Made by a program: the position numbers and the translations under genes. The notes beneath the pieces are model-generated. The model had not been told where the DNA came from. It ran no database searches and saw only the letters and a program-made list of their open reading frames with translations. Shown here piece after piece: positions 45,301 through 55,889 of a stretch of DNA of 64,000 nucleotides. Position 1 is the stretch's first letter, and every line of letters begins with the position of its first letter. The stretch comes from Gordius sp. MW1 (taxonomy: Eukaryota > Nematomorpha > Gordioida > Gordea > Gordiidae). Location: positions 21,908,001-21,972,000 of the forward strand of contig OZ038530.1 of assembly GCA_964036665.1 (NCBI GenBank). Reading direction: 5' to 3'.

Positions 45301-48300
45301 AAAAAGTCATAATAGCAATGGTAGGAACAGGAACAATCATAATAGTCAAAAAAAAACGAAAAAAATAATTTCGATTCACATTTTGGCCAATGGTCATTTT
45401 TTCAATCGGTCAGGAGCCAGCGGACGGCCAAAAAGTCATAATAGCAATGGTAGTAACAGGAACAATCATAATAGTCAAAAAAAAACGAAAAAATAAACTC
45501 GGATTCATATTTTATTCAATGGTCATTTTTTCATTGGTCAGCAGCCAACGGACGGCCAAAAAGTCTTATTATCAATGATAGTAACAAGAACAATCATAAG
45601 AGTCAAAAAAGCTCCGGGATTCTAACCCAAAAACTAGTTAAATTGCATAGCAATTAAAAGTAAACAACTTTTATTTATGTTTATTATATAACATTGGTCA
45701 GCAGCCAGCGGACGGCCAAAAAGTCATAATAGCAATGGTAGAAACAGGAACAATCATAATAGTCAAAAAAAACGAAAAAAATAATTTCGATTCACATTTT
45801 GGCCAATGGTCATTTTTTTCATTGGTCAGCAGCCAGCGGACGGCCATAAATTCTTATTATCAATGATAGTAACAAGAACAATCATAAGAGTCAAAAAAAA
45901 CTCCGAGATTCTAACCCCAAAACTAGTTAAATTGCATAGCAATTAAAAAGTAAACAACTTTTATTTATGTTTATTATATAACTAGTTAAATTGCATAGCA
46001 TTAAAAGTAAACAACTTTTATCTATGTTTATTATATAACAAAAACTAGTTAAATTGCATAGCAATTAAAAGTAAACAACTTTTATTTATGTTTATTATAT
46101 AATAGATAATTAAACAAATCTTATATATAACACACCGAGGGAGATAGAGATGAGGGGTGGGGCACCTCTTATGCATTAATTCAAAAAATAACACAGCGAG
46201 GGAGATAGAGATGAGGGGTGGGGCACCTCTTTCTCATGCATTAATTTAAAAAAGCGATAACCTAATATACCCAATGCAAATAGATAGGGACGGACGGACG
46301 GACAGACGGAAGGACGGACAACAAAAAACGAGCCCATAAATTGCATAGCAATTAATAAGAAGGGGCGAATAGGTCAATACAAGTAAAATCCCATTTGAGG
46401 GATAGGCCATTTTGCCAGGGGACTAGAGAAGAGCCGTCAGGGCGCATCCTACCTTCAAGAGAGGGATCTGATGGCTCAAGGATTGAGGGGATTTTTGCCT
46501 TTTTAAGGGCAGCTTGAATTAATAAAATTAGCTTTAGTGTGCCTAACATATTTATATTTGTTTGCTAGGCAGTGTAGAGGGTGCCTAGCATATTCGTCTA
46601 CAACGGTAAGACAATTTTGACAATTGAATTCTCTGCTGTAACTAATCCCCAACCTTAAAGCTATGGAATATGATAGCTTAAAGTCTTCAAGCAGCATTCC
46701 CAAAAGTTTGCTGGGATAGGCTTCAAGCCACTCGTGATCGGAACCATCAAAAGCGAGGGACCTGAGGTTGTAATGCTGGTTATCATCGCTGCTCGATAAA
46801 AGGTAATCAACGGAGCGCGATACTAGTCCAAAATCCCAATCCATTTGTCTCGTACTTTGAGGTTGAATGGTCTCGGGTGTGACATTCAAATTTCAAAGCT
46901 CCAAGGCTTGAGTTAGCAGAGGGTCGGAGTCATGCTTTGTGAGATTAAAAATTTAGTTTTGGACCGACTTAAAAGAGGAAATAAAAGCGGCTAGCGATAT
47001 GCTGCGGGGAGGACGAATTCCTAATCCTCCAGATTTGGTTGGGAGGATGCTTGAATCCAATTGTTAGTATTAAATTTTAAATTTAAAATTTTTTCTAATA
47101 AAGTTTTTAAAAAGCCTTCGTACGTCTTTAAAACGTAGAAAAATCGACCAAAAAACCTTTGGTCTGTTATGTCTAGTCGACTAAAACTATAGGTCGACCA
47201 AACAAGACCCTGCCGTTTTTACCACACTACCCTCGCCCATAGCTGTTATGATCTAAATTATAATTTATTTACCCGCTTGAAATTTTTTTAACTTAGGAGA
47301 CGGTCTTCCTATTGCTACAACAATATTCTATGATTTGGATGCCAATAACTTATAAATTTTTCTTTAATTTAGCTTCACGAACTTATTTTTTTATAGGCCG
47401 GTTTTCGACCTTTGAGCGTTCACAACTCGAAAAGTAGTGGTCTAAAAGAGCTAAAATTTTCATAAATTAATAATTTTACTATTTTCTACATTTTCACCAA
47501 ATCTTATAAAAATCTGAGGGAGTCGGCCGAAAACGTGGCGATTTGACATGGAATACCCCTAATTTAAATCTCTTGGTTTTAATTATGTCTTTAACTTTTA
47601 ATAAATCAACGTTACACAAAAAAAGGCATAACTATATTATACCGATTGAAATATGCGACAATCAATCGCGCTGCTACCTTTTGTTTATTGACATATCCTA
47701 TTATTATGCTTTTCCTTCATTGCGTTTAATATTATCATTGTTGTTGCTGTTGGAATTTTCTATAACGACGACACGTGACGGACTTCGGGTTCACGTGACA
47801 TGGATGAATGTAACGGGGGGTTGGGTCTCCAAGGGCGTTACGCTCTGGGTGAGGTGATAGGGCGTGGCCGTCACGCGGTAGTGAGGAGCGCGCGTCACGT
47901 ATTCGCGGGCGTGGCCGTGGCGGTCAAAGCGGTTGACAAGAGAGCGCTCGCGGGCGGTGACGAGCGGGTGGTGGCTCGCGAAGTGGGCTCCCTTAAGCGC
48001 GCTCAGCATCCCTACGTCGTCCGGTTGTGGGAGGTCGTCGAAGATGGTCACGTGTTGTACCTCGTGATGGAATTGGGCCGATGCGACCTCGCCACACACC
48101 TTCGGAATCGCTGGTATCACCAGTCACGTGACCGAGAAGAACCTTCGCGAGGTCGAAAAATCTTACGTGATCAAGGAACGTCCCGAGATTCGGGAGTATC
48201 ACCGCCACGAAGTCAAAGCAAATCACGTGATCAACAGCCTCTCGCTTCCATTGAAGAGGCAGGAGGGAGTATGGGATTTTGCTCCCGACCCGGCACCCCT

Positions 48301-51300
48301 AAACCACGTGAATCACATGGGGCAAAGTATCATATGGCAGGAAAACGACGAAGCGAGGTCGAGGCCCGCGGTTTGCCTGAGGGCGAAGCTCGCGTTTACG
48401 TCCGTCAAATTAGCCACGCCCTTGGTCATTGTCACGGGGTAGGGGTGGCGCATCGCGACCTAAAACCCGAAAACGTCATTCTATTTCGTGCCATTCCACT
48501 TTCCGCCCCACCCCCTCATGGCAACACGTGTAAGCTCACGGATTTTGGATTGAGTACCTCACCCCTCATGACCTGTGGCCTTACCACTGGGGAATGGATT
48601 GGGCGTGGCTCCCATACGCCTTGCGGCACCTTGGCTTACACGGCACCCGAAATATTGTTACTGGGCAGCTGCCACGCCTCCTACGACGCCACATCAGCCG
48701 GTAGATTCCGCACAGGCGTCACGTGATGTTGACTATTGTTTAGACCACGTGTTAAATTAAATGTTGGGGGGGGGGGCGGATCACTTTTAAAATATGTGAA
48801 ATTTGTTTTGAAATTAGAAATAAAGGGTTGGTCTTCGTTGGCTTATATTCAAAAATCTGCTTGTAAATGTGGGTTCTGGTAATTTCATTAGTCTTTATGC
48901 AGACAAAACTGCGCTTAGGCTAGTATGTAATTGCGGGTCACGAAATATCTATGTATCCCCAATAAACATTTTTTATGTCTAATCTTAGTATATGACTTCC
49001 TTAAAGCCTAGATAGAGCCCATTTTACGTTTTTATTTTTTCTCGTTCCTAGATATATGGAGTTTGGGAGTTTTGCTTTATATGTTGGTTGCGGGTAAATG
49101 TCCATTCCTGGAGAATAACGACAACGAAACGATAACCATGATTATAGACTGCAAGTACACCATGCCACCCCACATATCTCGAGAGTGCAAAAAGTAACTA
49201 AATCATCACCGTTTCACAACCCCTTTTGTCTGTACAAATTTGTTTAGGCCATTTCTACCTAAACTTTACTTAACTCATGATCCAAAATATTATATATATC
49301 TTGGAAAGTAGAAAAGTATTTCGTATATTTTACTTTTTTAGCATTTTTACAATTTAAGTTAAACTTTGAAATTTCCGGGCTTTAAGCTTGTCTTAATATC
49401 GGATTCAGATTTAAATTGCGCGAATTTATCTTTATCTAAATATCAGATTCAATTTCATGGGTTAAACTCGGTTGTAGTTATTATATTTTGTTTTTTGATA
49501 GATAAAAACGGTTTTTTTTGGATATTTCGCTCTAGAGATTGAATCTAAAATTTGATGATTCCCTAAAAAATTACCAACAACATTTAATCTTAGGAAAATT
49601 TTGCATCTTACTAAATCGCTGTTATGTTACGCGTCTGAAATGCAAATCTGCTGTGAATTCGAAGTTAAGACACGGGGCTATGTTATAACACGTACGACGA
49701 TTTTTGCTGCGCAGCAAAATCCGATATTAGGACGAGCCTTCTCATTATTATTTCGTTATAGTTTGATCCAAAAGATGTTGGTTAAAGATCCTAACAAGCG
49801 AGCCAAACTGGACGAAATACTGCATGATCCCTGGCTTACCAAAGGACAAACCAAAGCCCAGGCTCTGGAAGAACCGACATCCCTTTGCAGGAGTGATGTT
49901 CAAGAGGAAGACCACAAAGAAATTGTTAAAAAGATGGTGGAAGGGGAAATTGCTACGGAACCCGAAATCAATAGGTTTATAAAATATTGGGATTACTACA
50001 TTAAGGGGTAGCATGTATTTGTAGATGATCTAGCTTAGAATAACACTTGTTCAATATGTTAGATCCCAATATTAATTGCTATGCAATTTATGGGCTCGTT
50101 TTTTGGTGTCCGTCCGTCCGTCCGTCCACCTATCTATTTGCATTGGGTATATTAGGTTATCGATTTTTTAAATTAATGCATAAGAAAGAGGTGCCCCACC
50201 CCTCATCTCTATTTCCCTCGCTGTGTTATTTTTTAAATTAATGCATAAGAGGCGCCCCACCCCTCATCTCTATCTCCCTCGGTGTGTTATATATAAGATT
50301 TGTTAAATTAGCTATTATATTATAAACATAAATAAAAGTTGTTTACTTTTAATTGCTATGCAATTTAACTAGTTTTTTAGTTAGAATCCCGGAGTTTTTT
50401 TTGACTCTTATGATTGTTCTTGTTACTATCATTAATAATAAGAATTTATGGCCGTCCGCTGGCTCCTGACCGATGGAAAAAATGACCATTGGCCAAAATG
50501 TGAATCGAAATTATTTTTTTCGTGTTTTTTTTGACTATTATGATTGTTCCTGTTCCTACCATTGCTATTATGACTTTTTGGCCGTCCGCTGGCTGCTGAC
50601 CAATGTTATATAAAAAACATAAATAAAAGTTGTTTACTTTTAATTGCTATGCAATTTAACAAGTTTTTGGGTTAGAATCCCGGAGTTTTTTTTGACTCTT
50701 ATGAATTTATATCCACTTTTACCGTGTCCTGGCTGCTGACCAATGGAAAAAAATGACTATTGGCCAAAATGTGATTCGAAAATTTTTTTTTCGTTTTTTT
50801 TACTCATATGAATTTATATCCATTTTTACCGTGTGCTGGCTGCTGACCAATGGAAAAAAATGACCATTGGCCAAAGTGAGCATCAAAATTTTTTTTCCCG
50901 TTTTTTTGGCTATCATCGACTTATAGAGTATCTGTTGGTACTGACCAATGGAGAATAAATGACCATTCGCAAAATTTTTTATTTTTTTAATTAAAAATTG
51001 TTCAAATTCAACAAAAAATTTCTCCCAACAATTCTGCGAATTCTTAACATTGTGATGTTTTATAATATAATGTTTGTTAGACCCATAATCACTAAAGGCC
51101 ATAAAAACTAATGTAATACGCAACTAGATGCAAACACTAAATCTAACCATAACCCTTGCCTATATTACATTTTGCCTATATTAAATTTTGCCTATAAATG
51201 GAAAATTTGTATAAATAATTAATTAATTATTAGGCATTTAATACCCCCCTATAGGCATTCTCGCCCCTTCCCACCTTTCTCGCCCATAAATTGCATAGCA

Positions 51301-54300
51301 AATATGATACATTTATACGAAGTAAAGATGAGTCGTCCCCCCTTCCCTTCTCCCCTCCCCTTCTCCCCTCCCCCTTCCCACGAGGGCCGAAGCCCCGAGT
51401 TTTCTCTAGCCATTGATAAACTGGGCAAGTTTGATCTGCATTCAAAGTTGTTTGATCCCTGTTTTTGCCTATACGTTTGGATGAATTTGTAAAATATACG
51501 TAGATAGTTAAAAATATTTTGTGTAAGACATAAATGAAATAAATTTTTACCTTTTCCTATTTATGAGAGCTGTATATATACTCTTGATCAAATTGATATT
51601 GAGTAAATAATAACGAAGCTATATAAAAAAAGCAGACGATTCCAATTTTAATTATAGTTCAATGCCCCCACAGATCTTTGGAACTCGATTCCTACAATCA
51701 CGTGACGGCCACTTATTATCTCCTCGCGGAAAAGTTGATCAAACGACGCGAACAACATGGCGGTGGCGGTCCTAACTCCGAGGCCCCTGCCCCGCCCCCT
51801 TCCGGCCCACTCTCGGGGGACCCCCTCACTACCTCATCGATATCCCCGACCCCTCGGATGTATCGTTCTTATTCCACCGGTCTAAGGTGTACGCCCTTCA
51901 ACGCCCTCCCTCCCCCACCCGCGGGGGGTTGGAATCGAAGGACTTCGCCCATTATGGGCGTTTCCCTCCCTCCCTCTGGGTCAGGACTAATGAATCGATC
52001 ACGCTCCACCCCCAGACTCTCCCCTCACCCCTCGACCGGGCACGCCCTCATATGCGGTGGTTACGTGGCACCCGTTCACAAAATGGTCCCCGAGGAAAAG
52101 TGAAGATCATTATCTATATCGCAACCATTGACTAATAATACTATAGTAGACTGGCGAACAGCTGATAATTTTGAGAAGACATATAGCAACAAATTAGCCG
52201 TTATTTATTTATACGAATTATTTCTCTTAAAAAATTTATATAAGCTAATATTACCCAGCAAAAGCCCTTAACAAGGAAATAAATTGTTCGGTATAAACTT
52301 TTTGAAAAATGCAGATGAAAGTTTTGGGTATTATTAATTGCTATGCAATTTATGGGCTCAATTATGGTAGTCCGTCCGTCCTGCCCAACTTCTAATTTTT
52401 CAATAATTGCCGTAGAGCTTATACGGGGTTCTAATGGCTGTAAACACCTATGCTTCTGTAACATACTTTTATTTTGCTTTCGCAAATAGACTAGCTAATG
52501 ACCTCTTGTTGGCTTTACTTTTTTCCACCTCGCCCTAGCCCAAATTCCATTATTGTTCTTGTTCCCAAGTGATTACCTTTATATTGATCGAAATTAAAAC
52601 TACGCTCAATTCAATTAATGGACAAATTTACTTGGCAAAGTTGTTAAGCTATCATGATGCGTCGTATGAAATATGAAAAATTAGTCTTTTGATTTAATCA
52701 ATTTACAGCCATTTAAACACCATCTTAATTTGACCAAGGGAATGTTAAATAGCTCCTACTTATCGCTTGATTCCTCCCTCCTCCTCTATTTTCAATAAGT
52801 ATTTGGGCATAATGGTATGCAAAAAAGTGAATTTAGAAAAGATCGTTAAACTTAAATATCGCTGCATTCTTATTATATTAAAAACACAATAATGTAAAGG
52901 CTAGGATTGACAATAACAGATTTTGTGACCTTAATTTTTGCCCACGATACATTGCGATGCATTAACGTTCCTCGAGCGATTTCTTCGTATCCGCTCAAAA
53001 CACACACTAATCGTGTTGTAAAAACGGCTGGGTTTTGTTCTTTGGATTTAGTCGATTAAACATAAACAGACCAAGCTTTTTCGGTCCGTTTTTCTTGGTC
53101 GACCTCTAGGCTTAGTCGAAATCTGAAAAACAGACCAGAAACGATCGTTAGTCTTGGTAAAACCAAAGGTCGACCCAACAAAACCCAGCCGTTTTTACCA
53201 TATTTGGGTCTTTTAAACCCCATTTACCGTGCAAAACGAGTTATGGGTTGATATTTTTTCACGCTGGGCATTGTTTCTCAGGTACCCTTCATTTCCTCGC
53301 ACGTCGTTGGCTAAGGTAAAATCGTTTAAAATGATTCAAAATTCGGTTCCCACCAAAATTTTCGAAGAAGCCGAAGAATACGAATGTGGTTTCGATGAAG
53401 ATGATAGTATCGATAGTGAATCAATAGCTGAACCCGACTCACCCGCTTTATCTCGGACGGACATTCCGGTTTCCGGCCCGAACGAAGTTCGATTTCTAAT
53501 AACATATTACGATTCTTTAAATTTTATAATATGGTCTACTCAACATATCTCTGGTATGCAAACGTATTAACTGTGTAATGCTTTTCCGATTCATGAGTTG
53601 TTTGTTAGCCGTTAGCAAAAAGAGTAAATTAATAAAGTGCAAGTAGCAATTATACACTCAAATTTGCCGTTATATATTACTGAATAATATTCACGTTAGA
53701 AAGGGGAAAATATAAAAACCTATATTTAAAGTATAACTGGCACTAAAAAAAGTTGTAGGATGATATTTGTTTAACGTATACAAATATATTCAATAAAATC
53801 GAAAGAGCCTTAAATGTGCCTTAAAACGCCTTTATTTTTCGCAACTTTAACCCATCTATAGCGAGAACTAGAGTTGTTAAATTGCTAACTTGCTTCAACT
53901 TCAGCTACCACCTGCTCGAGTTTCTGTTTGGCCCTCGAGCATTTTTATATGCTACTGTTCTGCTTAGTGCACCGAACAGCGAGCACATATTGTGCTAACG
54001 CGCATAATAAGCAACTCAGTGTGCGTGCTCGCGTCTGGAGTGAAGCAAGTTAGCAATTTAACAACTCTAGCGAGAACTCGATTTAAAGTCTGAATGTTTG
54101 TGAACCTCAGCTCATGAATGACCATTTGATTTTGCCCCTCATTTTTGTTTCACTCTTGGATAAACTTTCTACTAAGGCCTAGGTGTAAAAAAGGTTACTT
54201 TACTTTACTCCCCATTTCACAGTTACAACGTTCTCAAATGACGCACGTTTTCAATCGCCTCGACAAATTTCGTTTTTCACCCTCTTTCAATACCTTGGGA

Positions 54301-55317
54301 CCTTCTGGCCTGGATAAATCTACCATATCGAACTCTTCTTCTTCACATCACGACATGGGGAGTTTGGTAAGTGGGGGCGGCCATTTGCTTTTCACCCAAC
54401 AAAAGAGGCAAAGTAGTCTAAAGGATTCACTGTTCGCTAATGCTGGATCCTCCCTGGAAGAAATCCTAGAGGAAGATGGTAAAAATTCATACTAATAGGT
54501 GGTTTGGGGTCTCTCAGATCCCAAGTCAGCTATAGCCTTCTTAACGGTCAAAATGTGCGAAACACTCAATAAATTCTTATATTCTTTAACGTGGTTAAAG
54601 ACATTTATAAATTACTTAACCTTCAAACAAAATTCAACAGTACAGTAAACAAAATCGTATTCTTAACAACATGTCTAGGTAATAATATTTTTTTTTTGCT
54701 ATTTGTTTGTTTATTTGATGTAAGAACATTATAAGAACGAAGTGTTAAAATTGGAAAAATATAAGAGCCGATATAAAACAAAATAAAAAAATTATAATTC
54801 AAAAGCGTCGCATGTGTCATCTATTAACAGTTGTCAGCTGTCGGTAAAAATAATTAGAAGAGACTTTATCAACCGCGTTAAACTTAATGATCATAAATTT
54901 AATCACAAACTTATTTACAAGTTTAAAATTAAGTTTATCTAATCAGATATAGCCTATCACAAGAGTATAAATAGAAAACGTCATTGTGTTATTCTAGTTT
55001 TAAGAAATGAACTACTTAATACATTTAACCATATTCTTAATAATTTAGCTGATAACGAGTATATGGATGCTTCGACCGAACCCGAATGGGTTGGTCTAAC
55101 CTCGTCTCAAACCCTGCCCAGCGCTAAAAAACCAGCGGGAAGACCAACCATATTGGCCCCGCCGTTCTTAAACAACTACTCTACGTTGGAAAAGGCGAAA
55201 AGTGTTAACACGGAAACTCTATCACCCACAAAACCACCCGTAATTTACTATTTGGATTATGAGAAAACAAAAATAAGTCTTCAAAATGTATTTTTTAACG
55301 CTGAGAAATTTGTTTAA
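41715..55317 (+). CDS. SNRK: SNF-related serine/threonine kinase (SNRK), whole gene
   Basis: Exons: 41715-42333, 49052-49193, 49762-49974, 51674-52099, 53282 to 53468 or 53486, 54223-54478 and 55049-55317. All junction phases agree (1, 2, 2, 2, 0, 1). The predicted protein is about 703-709 residues, near the animal SNRK length of about 765. The kinase half closely matches [57 protein letters not shown] and [14 protein letters not shown]. After the kinase come [13 protein letters not shown] and [15 protein letters not shown], the UBA-like region. The tail is low in recognisable domains, with an acidic [16 protein letters not shown] segment that also matches SNRK. SNRK is an AMPK-related kinase activated by LKB1. 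An alternative kinase exon lies at 47800-48700. Whether more 3' exons follow 55317 is unknown. Confidence 0.88.
42334..43410 (+). other. SNRK intron 1, AT-rich, no exon seen
   Basis: Very AT-rich intron sequence. A 73-codon frame at 43097-43318 has no recognisable features. Confidence 0.4.
43411..43553. mobile_element. MITE of the GGGCGTAGCCAG family
   Basis: 143 bp between two copies of TATTTAACA (43402-43410, 43554-43562; 9-bp duplication). The ends ATGGGCGTAGCCAGG and CCTGGCTGCGCCTATG are inverted repeats. The interior has a poly-G run and TTTTGGCCATAATTATA. Relatives at 63014-63180 and 63945-64000 lie in RAD54 introns. Confidence 0.75.
43821..44008. mobile_element. MITE of the AAACGGCTGGGTTTTG family, copy 1
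   Basis: The ends GTAAACGGCTGGGTTTTTGG and CCTGCCGTTTTTACCA are inverted. The interior has GTCGAC and GGTCGACC blocks. Other copies lie at 53019-53197 and 63225-63415, and a truncated one near 47130-47225. Confidence 0.65.
44270..47060 (-). pseudogene. LINE C-terminal remnant split by a tandem-repeat element
   Basis: On the minus strand from 47060: [20 protein letters not shown], then at 46889-46503 [20 protein letters not shown] with a CCHC-like finger, and at 46549-46352 [27 protein letters not shown] and [13 protein letters not shown]. The thread resumes beyond the insertion at about 44510-44300 with [20 protein letters not shown] and [20 protein letters not shown]. It is the same family as 6864-7440. 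RPDG..WDxTxID resembles the restriction-like endonuclease motif of some non-LTR retrotransposons. Several frame changes; dead. Confidence 0.65.
44515..46356 (-). mobile_element. Tandem-repeat element, copy B, inserted into LINE remnant
   Basis: Reverse orientation of copies A and C: hairpin end CTCGGGCCTTCGGCCCTCG on the left, ATTGCATAGCAATTAAT on the right. It interrupts a LINE whose coding thread continues on both sides, which fixes both boundaries to within a few bases. Contains the TGGCC..CATTGG units and a CGGA-type microsatellite at about 46285-46315. Confidence 0.75.
47130..47365. repeat. Duplicate of SNRK intron segment 43925-44150
   Basis: Over about 230 bp this matches 43925-44150 with few changes, including the MITE end CCTGCCGTTTTTACCACACT and the following unique-looking stretch with GGATGCCAATAACTTATAAA. 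Confidence 0.75.
47800..48700 (+). CDS. SNRK-like alternative kinase exon 1b
   Basis: 300 codons plus one base, with its own ATG. Contains a Gly-rich loop GRGRHAVV, Lys43 of VAVK, Glu61, HRDLKPEN (HRD at 218-220), DFG (248-250), Thr273 in SHTPCGT (T-loop position) and APE (282-284). It ends ..YDATSA-G|GTAGAT in phase 1, exactly like exon 1a, so splicing to 49052 recreates [12 protein letters not shown]. Identity to exon 1a is roughly 45% in the conserved blocks, so the duplication is old. Unlike exon 1a it is strongly GC-rich. Residues about 105-184 form an Arg/Ser/Gly-rich insertion absent from 1a, and the activation loop is about 10 residues longer. Could also be a separate kinase gene or an unexpressed relic, but no stop or motif loss is seen. 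Confidence 0.7.
48114..48353 (+). other. Possible in-frame intron (exitron-like) inside kinase exon 1b
   Basis: GTATCACC at 48114 and ..GACGAAG at 48353 could act as donor and acceptor. The 240-nt segment is a multiple of three, has no stop in frame, and its removal joins LRNR to [15 protein letters not shown]. That restores the spacing of SNRK between helix D and helix E almost exactly. Inference from length and frame only; no branch-point call is possible. Confidence 0.4.
48701..49051 (+). other. Intron between kinase exon 1b and shared exon 2
   Basis: Starts with a GC-rich edge containing two more CACGTG sites and a poly-G run near 48766, then returns to AT-rich sequence. Acceptor TTCCTAG precedes 49052. 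Confidence 0.5.
50071..51399 (+). mobile_element. Tandem-repeat element, copy C, in SNRK intron
   Basis: Starts ATTAATTGCTATGCAATTTA, has a short (CCGT)n microsatellite at 50108-50126 and fewer internal tandem units than copies A and B, and ends GGGCCGAAGCCCCGAG (hairpin with one mismatch). Same orientation as the gene; lies between exons 49762-49974 and 51674-52099. A stand-alone 5' end occurs at 52331-52385. Confidence 0.75.
52100..53018 (+). other. SNRK intron with element fragments
   Basis: Holds a fragment of the 40504 MITE end (52155-52172) and a solo start of the tandem-repeat element (52331-52385, ATTGCTATGCAATTTATGGG followed by CCGTCCGTCC). The remainder is AT-rich without coding signal. 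Confidence 0.5.
53019..53197. mobile_element. MITE of the AAACGGCTGGGTTTTG family, copy 2
   Basis: The ends TAAAAACGGCTGGGTTTTGT and AACCCAGCCGTTTTTACCA are inverted repeats of about 21 bp, with inner GGTCGACC. Lies in the SNRK intron just before exon 53282. Confidence 0.75.
53870..54068. mobile_element. 199-bp MITE with 10-bp duplication
   Basis: The direct repeat AGCGAGAACT lies at 53860-53869 and 54069-54078. Terminal inverted repeats of about 29 bp start AGAGTTGTTAAATTGCTAAC. The interior keeps CTCGAGCATTTTTATATGCT and GCACCGAACAGC, shared with the larger fold-back element at 5615-6510, which is thus the same family with an acquired C-rich core. A 10-bp duplication suggests Mutator-like (MULE) mobilisation. 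Confidence 0.85.
54479..55048 (+). other. Last SNRK intron, no exon seen
   Basis: AT-rich; donor GTAAAA at 54479, acceptor TTTAG at 55048. Confidence 0.5.
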
Positions 55318-55389
55318 AATTGCCTTTTTCACTTTTTTGTAAGTTTAAAATGTGTATTTTGAATATGATTAGAAGGGCCTTTTTGGGCT

Positions 55390-55530
55390 TAGGGTTTTGG
55401 ATTGGGGGGGGGGGGCGAAACGTTTAAAAGCTCAATTAGGGGGGGGGGCAAAACAAATTTTTAAGGGTTTTTGCATTGAAAATTTTTTTTCGTCATTTAG
55501 GGGGCCGCCCCCCATGGCTACGCCCATGTC
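55390..55530. repeat. Poly-G repeat ending in GGCTACGCCCATG
   Basis: Contains two long G runs and ends ATGGCTACGCCCATG, the inverted terminus of the GGGCGTAGCCAG MITE family. Related to 21010-21110. Lies in the presumed 3' region of SNRK; a possible poly(A) signal AATAAA follows at about 55670. Confidence 0.5.
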
Positions 55531-55889
55531 TTCTAACCCCCAAATACATTATTACTTAATCGTGAGAATTTGGGGTGTTTATATTCATAAATGTTATTTT
55601 TTGATTATTTCATGTATCGTAGATAATATCCATCAAATTGCCAAATGGTCAATTCGATACAGCCTTACTAAATAAAGAGGACGTAGCTAAAAAATAAGTC
55701 ACAGATGAAACAAAACGGTGAAAAACTATTGGGTACGTACAATTTTGGCATTTGTAGTTTTGTCTTTATAAAGTTTTTTAAAATCTTAAACCTTGAAAAT
55801 TGCTAATTTCAACGTACACTTCTCTAGTTTCGTATAATTGTTTTTTTAAGGGTGTTATTTAAATGCATAGTGAAAAATTCCATAATGCT

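Noticed and set aside
47543..47857. A 104-codon frame overlapping the start of kinase exon 1b
   Set aside because: It is in another frame than the kinase and has no recognisable features.
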